64,000 nucleotides of DNA from the NCBI GenBank assembly GCA_946699065.1, contig CAMPDV010000243.1, positions 1 through 64,000 of the forward strand. Reading direction: 5' to 3'. The notes below the pieces were generated by a model, which worked only from the letters and a program-made list of their open reading frames with translations, ran no database searches and was not told the origin of the DNA. Source of the DNA: Loxodes magnus. Lineage: Eukaryota > Ciliophora > Karyorelictea > Loxodida > Loxodidae. Position 1 is the first letter of the stretch. Every line of letters starts with the position of its first letter. This document shows positions 1-13,190 of this stretch, in pieces. The translations under genes were made by a program, and so were the position numbers.

Positions 1-3000
1 ATTATGATCTTCAGACTCTTTTACTTGCTGTTCTACGTTTATTTCTTTTAAATCTAACTTCTAGTATTTATACAATTACTTATTGATCTTAAGACTCTTT
101 TACTTCCTTTTCTACTTTATTTTTCTTTGAATTCTCATCTCTCTAATTTTCTATTATAACTTTAAATTATGATCTTCAGACTCTTTTACTTGCTTTTCTA
201 CTTCACTTTTCTTTGAAATCTCATCTCTCTTTCTCATTTTATTACTTTCAATTATGATCTTCAGACTCTTTTACTTTCTTTTCTACTTCACTTTTCTTTG
301 AAATCTCATCTCTCTTTCTCTTTTATTCCTTTCAATTATGATCTTCAGACTCTTATACTTCCTTTTCCACTTCACTTTTCTTTGAAATCTAACTTCTAGT
401 ATTTAATACAATTACTTATTGATCTTCAGACTCTTTTACTTCCTTTTCTACTTCATTTTTCTTTGAAATCTCATCTCTCTTTCTCATTTTATTACTTTCA
501 ATTATGATCTTAAGACTCTTTTACTTCCTTTTCTACTTCACTTTTCTTTGAAATCTCATCTCTCTTTCTGCTTTTTATTACTTTCAATTATGATCTTAAG
601 ACTCTTTTACTTGCTGTTCTACGTTTTTTTCTTTTAAATCTAACTTCTAGTATTTGATACAATTACTTATTGATCTTCAGACTCTTTTACTTCCTTTTCT
701 ACTTCATTTTTCTTTGAAATCTCATCTCTCTTTCTCATTTTATTACTTTAAATTATGATCTTCAGACTCTTTTACTTCCTTTTCTACTTTATTTTTCTTT
801 GAAATCTCATCTCTCTTTCTCATTTTATAACTTTCAATTATGATCTTAAGACTCTTATACTTCCTTTTCCACTTCACTTTTCTTTGAAATCTAACTTCTA
901 GTATTTATACAATTACTTATTGATCTTCAGACTCTTTTACTTCCTTTTCTACTTCACTTTTCTTTGAAATCTCATCTCTCTTACTCATTTTATTACTTTC
1001 AATTATGATCTTCAGACTCTTTTACTTCCTTTTCCACTTCACTTTTCTTTGAAATCTAACTTCTAGTATTTATACAATTACTTATTGATCTTCAGACTCT
1101 TTTACTTGCTTTTCTACTTCACTTTTCTTTGAAATCTCATCTCTCTTTTTTATTTTATTACTTTCAATTATGATCTTCAGACTCTTTTACTTCCTTTTCT
1201 ACTTCACTTTTCTTTGAAATCTCATCTCTCTTTCTCATTTTATTACTTTAAATTATGATCTTCAGACTCTTTTACTTCCTTTTCTACTTCACTTTTCTTT
1301 GAAATCTCATCTCTCTTTCTCATTTTATTACTTTCAATTATGATCTTCAGACTCTTTTACTTCCTTTTCTACTTTATTTTTCTTTGAAATCTCATCTCTC
1401 TTTCTCATTTTATAACTTTCAATTATGATCTTAAGACTCTTATACTTCCTTTTCCACTTCACTTTTCTTTGAAATCTAACTTCTAGTATTTATACAATTA
1501 CTTATTGATCTTCAGACTCTTTTACTTCCTTTTCTACTTCATTTTTCTTTGAAATCTCATCTCTCTTTCTCATTTTATTACTTTCAATTATGATCTTAAG
1601 ACTCTTTTACTTCCTTTTCTACTTCACTTTTCTTTGAAATCTCATCTCTCTTTCTCATTTTATTACTTTCAATTATGATCTTAAGACTGTTTTACTTCCT
1701 TTTCCACTTCACTTTTCTTTGAAATCTAACTTCTAGTATTTAATACAATTACTTATTGATCTTCAGACTCTTTTACTTCCTTTTCTACTTCACTTTTCTT
1801 TGAAATCTCATCTCTCTTTCTCATTTTATTACTTTCACTTATGATCTTCAGACTCTTTTACTTGCTGTTCTACTTCATTTTTCTTTGAAATCTCATCTCT
1901 CTTTCTCATTTTATTACTTTCAATTATGATCTTAAGACTCTATTACTTCCTTTTCTACTTCATTTTTCTTTGAAATCTCATCTCTCTTTCTCATTTTATT
2001 ACTTTCAATTATGATCTTAAGACTCTTTTACTTCCTGTTCTACTGCACTTTTCTTTGAAATCTCATCTCTCTTACTCATTTTATTACTTTCAATTATGAT
2101 CTTCAGACTCTTTTACTTCCTTTTCTACTTCACTTTTCTTTGAAATCTCATCTCTCTTTCTCATTTTATTACTTTCAATTATGATCTTCAGACTTTTTTA
2201 CTTCCTGTTCTACTTCATTTTTCTTTGAAATCTCATCTCTCTTTCTCATTTTATTACTTTCAATTATGATCTTAAGACTCTTTTACTTCCTTTTCTACTT
2301 TATTTTTCTTTGAAATCTCATCTTCTTTCTTATTTTATTACTTTCAATTATGATCTTCAGACTCTTTTACTTCCTTTTCTACTTTATTTTTCTTTGAAAT
2401 CTCATCTTCTTTCTCATTTTCTTACTTTCAATTATGATCTTCAGACTCTTTTACTTCCTTTTCTACTTCACTTTTCTTTGAAATCTCATCTCTCTTTCTT
2501 ATTTTATTACTTTCAATTATGATCTTAAGACTCTTTTACTTCCTTTTCTACTTCATTTTTCTTTGAAATCTCATCTCTCTTTCTCATTTTCTTACTTTCA
2601 ATTATGATCTTCAGACTCTATTACTTCCTTTTCTACTTCACTTTTCTTTGAAATCTCATCTCTCTTTCTCATTTTCTTACTTTCAATTATGATCTTCAGA
2701 CTCTTTTACTTCCTTTTCTACTTCACTTTTCTTTGAAATCTCATCTCTCTTTCTTATTTTATTACTTTCAATTATGATCTTAAGACTCTTTTACTTGCTT
2801 TTCTACTTCACTTTTCTTTGAAATCTCATCTCTCTTTCTCATTTTATTACTTTCAATTATGATCTTCAGACTCTTTTACTTCCTTTTCTACTTCATTTTT
2901 CTTTGAAATCTCATCTCTCTTTCTTATTTTATTACTTTCAATTATGATCTTCAGACTTTTTTACTTCCTGTTCTACTTCATTTTTCTTTGAAATCTCATC

Positions 3001-3849
3001 TCTCTTTCTCATTTTATTACTTTCAATTATGATCTTCAGACTCTTTTACTTCCTGTTCTACTTCACTTTTCTTTGAAATCTCATCTCTCTTTCTCATTTT
3101 CTTACTTTCAATTATGATCTTCAGACTCTTTAACTTCCTTTTCTACTTCACTTTTCTTTGAAATCTCATCTCTCTTTCTTATTTTATTACTTTCAATTAT
3201 GATCTTAAGACTCTTTTACTTCCTTTTCTACTTCATTTTTCTTTGAAATCTCATCTCTCTTTCTCATTTTATTACTTTCAATTATGATCTTAAGACTCTT
3301 TTACTTACTTTTCTACTTCACTTTTCTTTGAAATCTCATCTCTCTTTATCATTTTATTACTTTCAATTATGATCTTCAGACTCTTTTACTTCCTTTTCTA
3401 CTTCATTTTTCTTTGAAATCTCATCTCTCTTTCTCATTTTCTTACTTTCAATTATGATCTTCAGACTCTTTTACTTCCTGTTCTACTTCACTTTTCTTTG
3501 AAATCTCATCTCTCTTTCTCATTTTATTACTTTCAATTATGATCTTAACACTCTTTTACTTGCTTTTCTACTTCACTTTTCTTTGAAATCTCATCTCTCT
3601 TTCTTATTTTATTACTTTCAATTATGATCTTCAGACTCTTTTACTTCCTTTTCTACTTCACTTTTCTTTGAAATCTCATCTCTCTTTCTCATTTTATTAC
3701 TTTCAATTATGATCTTAAGACTCTTTTACTTGCTTTTCTACTTCACTTTTCTTTGAAATCTCATCTCTCTTTCTCATTTTATTACTTTCAATTATGATCT
3801 CAAGACTCTTTTACTTCCTTTTCTACTTCATTTTTCTTTGAAATCTCAT

Positions 3850-6800
3850 CTCTCTTTCTTATTTTATTACTTTCAATTATGATCTTCAGACTCTTTTACT
3901 TCCTTTTCTACTTCATTTTTCTTTGAAATCTCATCTCTCTTTCTCATTTTATTACTTTCAATTATGATCTTAAGACTCTTTTACTTGCTGTTCTACGTTT
4001 TTTTCTTTTAAATCTAACTTCTAGTATTTGATACAATTACTTATTGATCTTCAGACTCTTTTACTTCCTTTTCTACTTCATTTTTCTTTGAAATCTCATC
4101 TCTCTTTCTCATTTTATTACTTTCAATTATGATCTTAAGACTCTTTTACTTCCTTTTCTACTTCACTTTTCTTTGAAATCTCATCTCTCTTTCTCATTTT
4201 ATTACTTTCAATTATGATCTTAAGACTGTTTTACTTCCTTTTCCACTTCACTTTTCTTTGAAATCTAACTTCTAGTATTTAATACAATTACTTATTGATC
4301 TTCAGACTCTTTTACTTCCTTTTCTACTTCACTTTTCTTTGAAATCTCATCTCTCTTACTCATTTTATTACTTTCAATTATGATCTTCAGACTCTTTTAC
4401 TTCCTTTTCTACTTCATTTTTCTTTGAAATCTCATCTCTCTTTCTCATTTTATTACTTTCAATTATGATCTTCAGACTCTTTTACTTCCTTTTCTACTTC
4501 ACTTTTATTTGAAATCTCATCTCTCTTTCTCATTTTATTACTTTCAATTATGATCTTAAGACTCTTTTACTTCCTGTTCTACTGCACTTTTCTTTGAAAT
4601 CTCATCTCTCTTTCTCATTTTATTACTTTCAATTATGATCTTAAGACTCTTTTACTTGCTGTTCTACTTCATTTTTCTTTTAAATCTAACTTCTAGTATT
4701 TGATACAATTACTTATTGATCTTCAGACTCTTTTACTTCCTTTTCTACTTCACTTTTCTTTGAAATCTCATCTCTCTTTCTCATTTTATTACTTTCAATT
4801 ATGATCTTCAGACTCTTTTACTTCCTTTTCTACTTCACTTTTATTTGAAATCTCATCTCTCTTTCTCATTTTATTACTTTCAATTATGATCTTAAGACTC
4901 TTTTACTTCCTGTTCTACTGCACTTTTCTTTGAAATCTCATCTCTCTTTCTCATTTTATTACTTTCAATTATGATCTTAACACTCTTTTACTTGCTTTTC
5001 TACTTCACTTTTCTTTGAAATCTCATCTCTCTTTCTCATTTTATTACTTTCAATTATGATCTTCAGACTCTTTTACTTCCTTTTCTACTTCACTTTTCTT
5101 TGAAATCTCATCTCTCTTTCTCATTTTATTACTTTCAATTATGATCTTAAGACTCTTTTACTTCCTGTTCTACTTCACTTTTCTTTGAAATCTCATCTCT
5201 CTTTCTTATTTTATTACTTTCAATTATGATCTTAAGACTCTTTTACTTCCTGTTCTACTGCACTTTTCTTTGAAATCTCATCTCTCTTTCTCATTTTATT
5301 ACTTTCAATTATGATCTTAAGACTCTTTTACTTCCTTTTCTACTTTATTTTTCTTTGAATTCTCATCTCTCTAATTTTCTATTATAACTTTAAATTATGA
5401 TCTTCAGACTCTTTTACTTGCTTTTCTACTTCACTTTTCTTTGAAATCTCATCTCTCTTACTCATTTTATTACTTTCAATTATGATCTTCAGACTCTTTT
5501 ACTTGCTGTTCTACTTCACTTTTCTTTGAAATCTCATCTCTCTTTCTCATTTTATTACTTTCAATTATGATCTTCAGACTCTTTTACTTCCTTTTCTACT
5601 TCACTTTTATTTGAAATCTCATCTCTCTTTCTCATTTTATTACTTTCAATTATGATCTTAAGACTCTTTTACTTCCTGTTCTACTGCACTTTTCTTTGAA
5701 ATCTCATCTCTCTTACTCATTTTTTTATTACTTTCAATTATGTTCTTCGGACTCTTTTACTTCCTTTTCTACTTCACTTTTATTTGAAATCTCATCTCTC
5801 TTTCTCATTTTATTACTTTCAATTATGATCTTAAGACTCTTTTACTTTCTGTTCTACTGCACTTTTCTTTGAAATCTCATCTCTCTTACTCATTTTATTA
5901 CTTTCAATTATGTTCTTCGGACTCTTTTACTTCCTTTTCTACTTCATTTTTCTTTGAAATCTCATCTCTCTTTCTCATTTTATTACTTTCAATTATGATC
6001 TTCAGACTCTTTTACTTCCTTTTCTACTTCACTTTTATTTGAAATCTCATCTCTCTTTCTCATTTTATTACTTTCAATTATGATCTTAAGACTCTTTTAC
6101 TTCCTGTTCTACTGCACTTTTCTTTGAAATCTCATCTCTCTTTCTCATTTTATTACTTTCAATTATGATCTTAAGACTCTTTTACTTGCTGTTCTACTTC
6201 ATTTTTCTTTTAAATCTAACTTCTAGTATTTGATACAATTACTTATTGATCTTCAGACTCTTTTACTTCCTTTTCTACTTCACTTTTCTTTGAAATCTCA
6301 TCTCTCTTTCTCATTTTATTACTTTCAATTATGATCTTCAGACTCTTTTACTTCCTTTTCTACTTCACTTTTATTTGAAATCTCATCTCTCTTTCTCATT
6401 TTATTACTTTCAATTATGATCTTAAGACTCTTTTACTTCCTGTTCTACTGCACTTTTCTTTGAAATCTCATCTCTCTTACTCATTTTATTACTTTCAATT
6501 ATGTTCTTCGGACTCTTTTACTTCCTTTTCTACTTCATTTTTCTTTGAAATCTCATCTCTCTTTCTCATTTTTTTATTACTTTCAATTATGATCTTAAGA
6601 CTCTTTTACTTGCTGTTCTACTGCACTTTTCTTTGAAATCTCATCTCTCTTACTCATTTTATTACTTTCAATTATGTTCTTCGGACTCTTTTACTTCCTG
6701 TTCTACTTCACTTTTCTTTGAAATCTCATCTCTCTTTCTCATTTTATTACTTTCAATTATGATCTTCAGACTCTTTTACTTCCTGTTCTACTTCACTTTT

Positions 6801-8190
6801 ATTTGAAATCTCATCTCTCTTTCTCATTTTATTACTTTCAATTATGATCTTAAGACTCTTTTACTTGCTGTTCTACTTCATTTTTCTTTTAAATCTAACT
6901 TCTAGTATTTGATACAATTACTTATTGATCTTCAGACTCTTTTACTTGCTTTTCTACTTCACTTTTCTTTGAAATCTCATCTCTCTTTCTCATTTTATTA
7001 CTTTCAATTATGATCTTAACACTCTTTTACTTGCTTTTCTACTTCACTTTTCTTTGAAATCTCATCTCTCTTACTCATTTTATTACTTTCAATTATGATC
7101 TTCAGACTCTTTTACTTCCTTTTCTACTTCATTTTTCTTTGAAATCTCATCTCTCTTTCTCATTTTATTACTTTCAATTATGATCTTCAGACTCTTTTAC
7201 TTCCTTTTCTACTTCACTTTTATTTGAAATCTCATCTCTCTTTCTCATTTTATTACTTTCAATTATGATCTCAAGACTCTTTTACTTCCTTTTCTACTTC
7301 ATTTTTCTTTGAAATCTCATCTCTCTTTCTTATTTTATTACTTTCAATTATGATCTTCAGACTCTTTTACTTCCTTTTCTACTTCATTTTTCTTTGAAAT
7401 CTCATCTCTCTTTCTCATTTTATTACTTTCAATTATGATCTTAAGACTCTTTTACTTGCTGTTCTACGTTTTTTTCTTTTAAATCTAACTTCTAGTATTT
7501 GATACAATTACTTATTGATCTTCAGACTCTTTTACTTCCTTTTCTACTTCATTTTTCTTTGAAATCTCATCTCTCTTTCTCATTTTATTACTTTCAATTA
7601 TGATCTTAAGACTCTTTTACTTCCTTTTCTACTTCACTTTTCTTTGAAATCTCATCTCTCTTTCTCATTTTATTATTACTTTCAATTATGATCTTAAGAC
7701 TGTTTTACTTCCTTTTCCACTTCACTTTTCTTTGAAATCTAACTTCTAGTATTTAATACAATTACTTATTGATCTTCAGACTCTTTTACTTCCTTTTCTA
7801 CTTCACTTTTCTTTGAAATCTCATCTCTCTTACTCATTTTATTACTTTCAATTATGATCTTCAGACTCTTTTACTTCCTTTTCTACTTCATTTTTCTTTG
7901 AAATCTCATCTCTCTTTCTCATTTTATTACTTTCAATTATGATCTTCAGACTCTTTTACTTCCTTTTCTACTTCACTTTTATTTGAAATCTCATCTCTCT
8001 TTCTCATTTTATTACTTTCAATTATGATCTTAAGACTCTTTTACTTCCTGTTCTACTGCACTTTTCTTTGAAATCTCATCTCTCTTTCTCATTTTATTAC
8101 TTTCAATTATGATCTTAAGACTCTTTTACTTGCTGTTCTACTTCATTTTTCTTTTAAATCTAACTTCTAGTATTTGATACAATTACTTAT
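3850..8190. repeat. Higher-order duplication within the satellite, offset about 3,471 bp
   Basis: The ordered series of unit variants at about 3850-4720 (including ttgctgttctacg followed by the taacttctag unit) reappears at about 7320-8190. The marker ttaagactcttttacttgct lies at 3970 and again at 7441, an offset of 3,471 bp. After about 8150 the second copy contains an extra internal repeat block before the series resumes. This shows segmental copying of many units at once. Confidence 0.6.
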
Positions 8191-11100
8191 TGATCTTCAG
8201 ACTCTTTTACTTCCTTTTCTACTTCACTTTTCTTTGAAATCTCATCTCTCTTTCTCATTTTATTACTTTCAATTATGATCTTCAGACTCTTTTACTTCCT
8301 TTTCTACTTCACTTTTATTTGAAATCTCATCTCTCTTTCTCATTTTATTACTTTCAATTATGATCTTAAGACTCTTTTACTTCCTGTTCTACTGCACTTT
8401 TCTTTGAAATCTCATCTCTCTTTCTCATTTTATTACTTTCAATTATGATCTTAAGACTCTTTTACTTGCTGTTCTACTTCATTTTTCTTTTAAATCTAAC
8501 TTCTAGTATTTGATACAATTACTTATTGATCTTCAGACTCTTTTACTTCCTTTTCTACTTCACTTTTCTTTGAAATCTCATCTCTCTTTCTCATTTTATT
8601 ACTTTCAATTATGATCTTCAGACTCTTTTACTTCCTTTTCTACTTCACTTTTATTTGAAATCTCATCTCTCTTTCTCATTTTATTACTTTCAATTATGAT
8701 CTTAAGACTCTTTTACTTCCTGTTCTACTGCACTTTTCTTTGAAATCTCATCTCTCTTTCTCATTTTATTACTTTCAATTATGATCTTAACACTCTTTTA
8801 CTTGCTTTTCTACTTCACTTTTCTTTGAAATCTCATCTCTCTTTCTCATTTTATTACTTTCAATTATGATCTTCAGACTCTTTTACTTCCTTTTCTACTT
8901 CACTTTTCTTTGAAATCTCATCTCTCTTTCTCATTTTATTACTTTCAATTATGATCTTAAGACTCTTTTACTTCCTGTTCTACTTCACTTTTCTTTGAAA
9001 TCTCATCTCTCTTTCTCATTTTATTACTTTCAATTATGATCTTAAGACTCTTTTACTTCCTTTTCTACTTCACTTTTATTTGAAATCTCATCTCTCTTTC
9101 TCATTTTATTACTTTCAATTATGATCTTAAGACTCTTTTACTTTCTGTTCTACTGCACTTTTCTTTGAAATCTCATCTCTCTTACTCATTTTATTACTTT
9201 CAATTATGTTCTTCGGACTCTTTTACTTCCTTTTCTACTTCACTTTTATTTGAAATCTCATCTCTCTTTCTCATTTTATTACTTTCAATTATGATCTTCA
9301 GACTCTTTTACTTGCTTTTCTACTTCACTTTTCTTTGAAATCTCATCTCTCTTTCTCATTTTATTACTTTCAATTATGATCTTCAGACTCTTTTACTTGC
9401 TGTTCTACTTCACTTTTCTTTGAAATCTCATCTCTCTTTCTCATTTTATTACTTTCAATTATGATCTTCAGACTCTTTTACTTCCTTTTCTACTTCACTT
9501 TTATTTGAAATCTCATCTCTCTTTCTCATTTTATTACTTTCAATTATGATCTTAAGACTCTTTTACTTCCTGTTCTACTGCACTTTTCTTTGAAATCTCA
9601 TCTCTCTTACTCATTTTATTACTTTCAATTATGTTCTTCGGACTCTTTTACTTCCTTTTCTACTTCACTTTTATTTGAAATCTCATCTCTCTTTCTCATT
9701 TTATTACTTTCAATTATGATCTTAAGACTCTTTTACTTTCTGTTCTACTGCACTTTTCTTTGAAATCTCATCTCTCTTACTCATTTTATTACTTTCAATT
9801 ATGTTCTTCGGACTCTTTTACTTCCTTTTCTACTTCATTTTTATTTGAAATCTCATCTCTCTTTCTCATTTTATTACTTTCAATTATGATCTTAAGACTC
9901 TTTTACTTCCTGTTCTACTGCACTTTTCTTTGAAATCTCATCTCTCTTTCTCATTTTATTACTTTCAATTATGATCTTAAGACTCTTTTACTTCCTGTTC
10001 TACTGCACTTTTCTTTGAAATCTCATCTCTCTTTCTCATTTTATTACTTTCAATTATGATCTTAAGACTCTTTTACTTGCTGTTCTACTTCATTTTTCTT
10101 TTAAATCTAACTTCTAGTATTTGATACAATTACTTATTGATCTTCAGACTCTTTTACTTCCTTTTCTACTTCACTTTTCTTTGAAATCTCATCTCTCTTT
10201 CTCATTTTATTACTTTCAATTATGATCTTCAGACTCTTTTACTTCCTTTTCTACTTCACTTTTATTTGAAATCTCATCTCTCTTTCTCATTTTATTACTT
10301 TCAATTATGATCTTAAGACTCTTTTACTTCCTGTTCTACTGCACTTTTCTTTGAAATCTCATCTCTCTTACTCATTTTATTACTTTCAATTATGTTCTTC
10401 GGACTCTTTTACTTCCTTTTCTACTTCATTTTTCTTTGAAATCTCATCTCTCTTTCTCATTTTATTACTTTCAATTATGATCTTAAGACTCTTTTACTTG
10501 CTGTTCTACTGCACTTTTCTTTGAAATCTCATCTCTCTTACTCATTTTATTACTTTCAATTATGTTCTTCGGACTCTTTTACTTCCTGTTCTACTTCACT
10601 TTTCTTTGAAATCTCATCTCTCTTTCTCATTTTATTACTTTCAATTATGATCTTCAGACTCTTTTACTTCCTGTTCTACTTCACTTTTATTTGAAATCTC
10701 ATCTCTCTTTCTCATTTTATTACTTTCAATTATGATCTTAAGACTCTTTTACTTGCTGTTCTACTTCATTTTTCTTTTAAATCTAACTTCTAGTATTTGA
10801 TACAATTACTTATTGATCTTCAGACTCTTTTACTTGCTTTTCTACTTCACTTTTCTTTGAAATCTCATCTCTCTTTCTCATTTTATTACTTTCAATTATG
10901 ATCTTCAGACTCTTTTACTTCCTGTTCTACTTCACTTTTCTTTGAAATCTCATCTCTCTTTCTCATTTTATTACTTTCAATTATGATCTTCAGACTCTTT
11001 TACTTCCTTTTCTACTTCACTTTTATTTGAAATCTCATCTCTCTTTCTCATTTTATTACTTTCAATTATGATCTTAAGACTCTTTTACTTCCTGTTCTAC

Positions 11101-13190
11101 TGCACTTTTCTTTGAAATCTCATCTCTCTTACTCATTTTATTACTTTCAATTATGTTCTTCGGACTCTTTTACTTCCTTTTCTACTTCACTTTTATTTGA
11201 AATCTCATCTCTCTTTCTCATTTTATTACTTTCAATTATGATCTTAAGACTCTTTTACTTTCTGTTCTACTGCACTTTTCTTTGAAATCTCATCTCTCTT
11301 ACTCATTTTATTACTTTCAATTATGTTCTTCGGACTCTTTTACTTCCTTTTCTACTTCATTTTTCTTTGAAATCTCATCTCTCTTTCTCATTTTATTACT
11401 TTCAATTATGATCTTAAGACTCTTTTACTTGCTGTTCTACGTTTTTTTCTTTTAAATCTAACTTCTAGTATTTGATACAATTACTTATTGATCTTCAGAC
11501 TCTTTTACTTGCTTTTCTACTTCACTTTTCTTTGAAATCTCATCTCTCTTTTTTATTTTATTACTTTCAATTATGATCTTCAGACTCTTTTACTTCCTTT
11601 TCTACTTCACTTTTCTTTGAAATCTCATCTCTCTTTCTCATTTTATTACTTTCAATTATGATCTTAAGACTCTTTTACTTCCTTTTCTACTTCACTTTTC
11701 TTTGAAATCTCATCTCTCTTTCTCATTTTATTACTTTCAATTATGATCTTCAGACTCTTTTACTTCCTGTTCTACTTCACTTTTATTTGAAATCTCATCT
11801 CTCTTTCTCATTTTATTACTTTCAATTATGATCTTCAGACTCTTTTACTTCCTTTTCTACTTCACTTTTCTTTGAAATCTCATCTCTCTTTCTCATTTTA
11901 TTACTTTCAATTATGATCTTCAGACTCTTTTACTTCCTGTTCTACTTCACTTTTATTTGAAATCTCATCTCTCTTTCTCATTTTATTACTTTCAATTATG
12001 ATCTTCAGACTCTATTACTTCCTTTTCTACTTCACTTTTCTTTGAAATCTCATCTCTCTTTCTCATTTTATTACTTTCAATTATGATCTTCAGACTCTTT
12101 TACTTGCTTTTCTACTTCACTTTTCTTTGAAATCTCATCTCTCTTTCTCATTTTATTACTTTCAATTATGATCTTCAGACTCTTTTACTTCCTTTTCTAC
12201 TTCACTTTTCTTTGAAATCTCATCTCTCTTTCTCATTTTATTACTTTCAATTATGATCTTCAGACTCTTTTACTTCCTTTTCTACTTCATTTTTCTTTGA
12301 AATCTCATCTCTCTTTCTCATTTTATTACTTTCAATTATGATCTTCAAACTCTTTTACTTGCTGTTCTACTTCATTTTTCTTTTAAATCTAACTTCTAGT
12401 ATTTGATAGAATTACTTATTTATCTTAAGACTCTTTTACTTGCTGTTCCACTTCACTTTTCTTTGAAATCTAACTTCTAGTATTTAATACAATTACTTAT
12501 TGATCTTCAGACTCTTTTACTTCCTTTTCTACTTCACTTTTTCTTTGAAATCTCATCTCTCTTTCTCATTTTATTACTTTCAATTATGATCTTAAGACTC
12601 TTTTACTTGCTTTTCTACTTCACTTTTCTTTGAAATCTAACTTCTAGTATTTGATACAATTACTTATTGATCTTAAGACTCTTTTACTTGCTTTTCTACT
12701 TCATTTTCTTTGAAATCTCATCTCTCTTTCTCATTTTATTACTTTCAATTATGATCTTAAGACTCTTTTACTTCCTTTTCTACTTCACTTTTCTTTGAAA
12801 TCTCATCTCTCTTTCTCATTTTATTACTTTCAATTATGATCTTCAGACTCTTTTACTTCCTTTTCTACTTCACTTTTCTTTGAAATCTCATCTCTCTTTC
12901 TCATTTTATTACTTTCAATTATGATCTTCAGACTCTTTTACTTCCTTTTCTACTTCATTTTTCTTTGAAATCTCATCTCTCTTTCTCATTTTATTACTTT
13001 CAATTATGATCTTAAGACTCTATTACTTCCTTTTCTACTTCACTTTTCTTTGAAATCTCATCTCTCTTTCTCATTTTATTACTTTCAATTATGATCTTAA
13101 GACTCTTTTACTTCCTGTTCTACTGCACTTTTCTTTGAAATCTCATCTCTCTTACTCATTTTATTACTTTCAATTATGTTCTTCGGACTC
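5742..13190. repeat. Satellite sub-block with the tgttcttcgg unit variant
   Basis: Inside the satellite, units reading attatgttcttcggactc instead of attatgatcttcagactc are seen only between about 5742 and 13190 (e.g. 5742, 5911, 6500, 6672, 9209, 9630, 10393, 11155, 13178). They usually follow a unit carrying ctgcacttttc. Confinement of a diagnostic variant to one interval indicates local amplification and homogenisation rather than uniform turnover of the array. Confidence 0.75.

Noticed and set aside
2310-2522. 70-residue plus-strand ORF in the satellite
   Set aside because: Its Leu/Phe-rich sequence is simply the pyrimidine-rich repeat unit translated; the same applies to the plus-strand ORF at 31527-31730.
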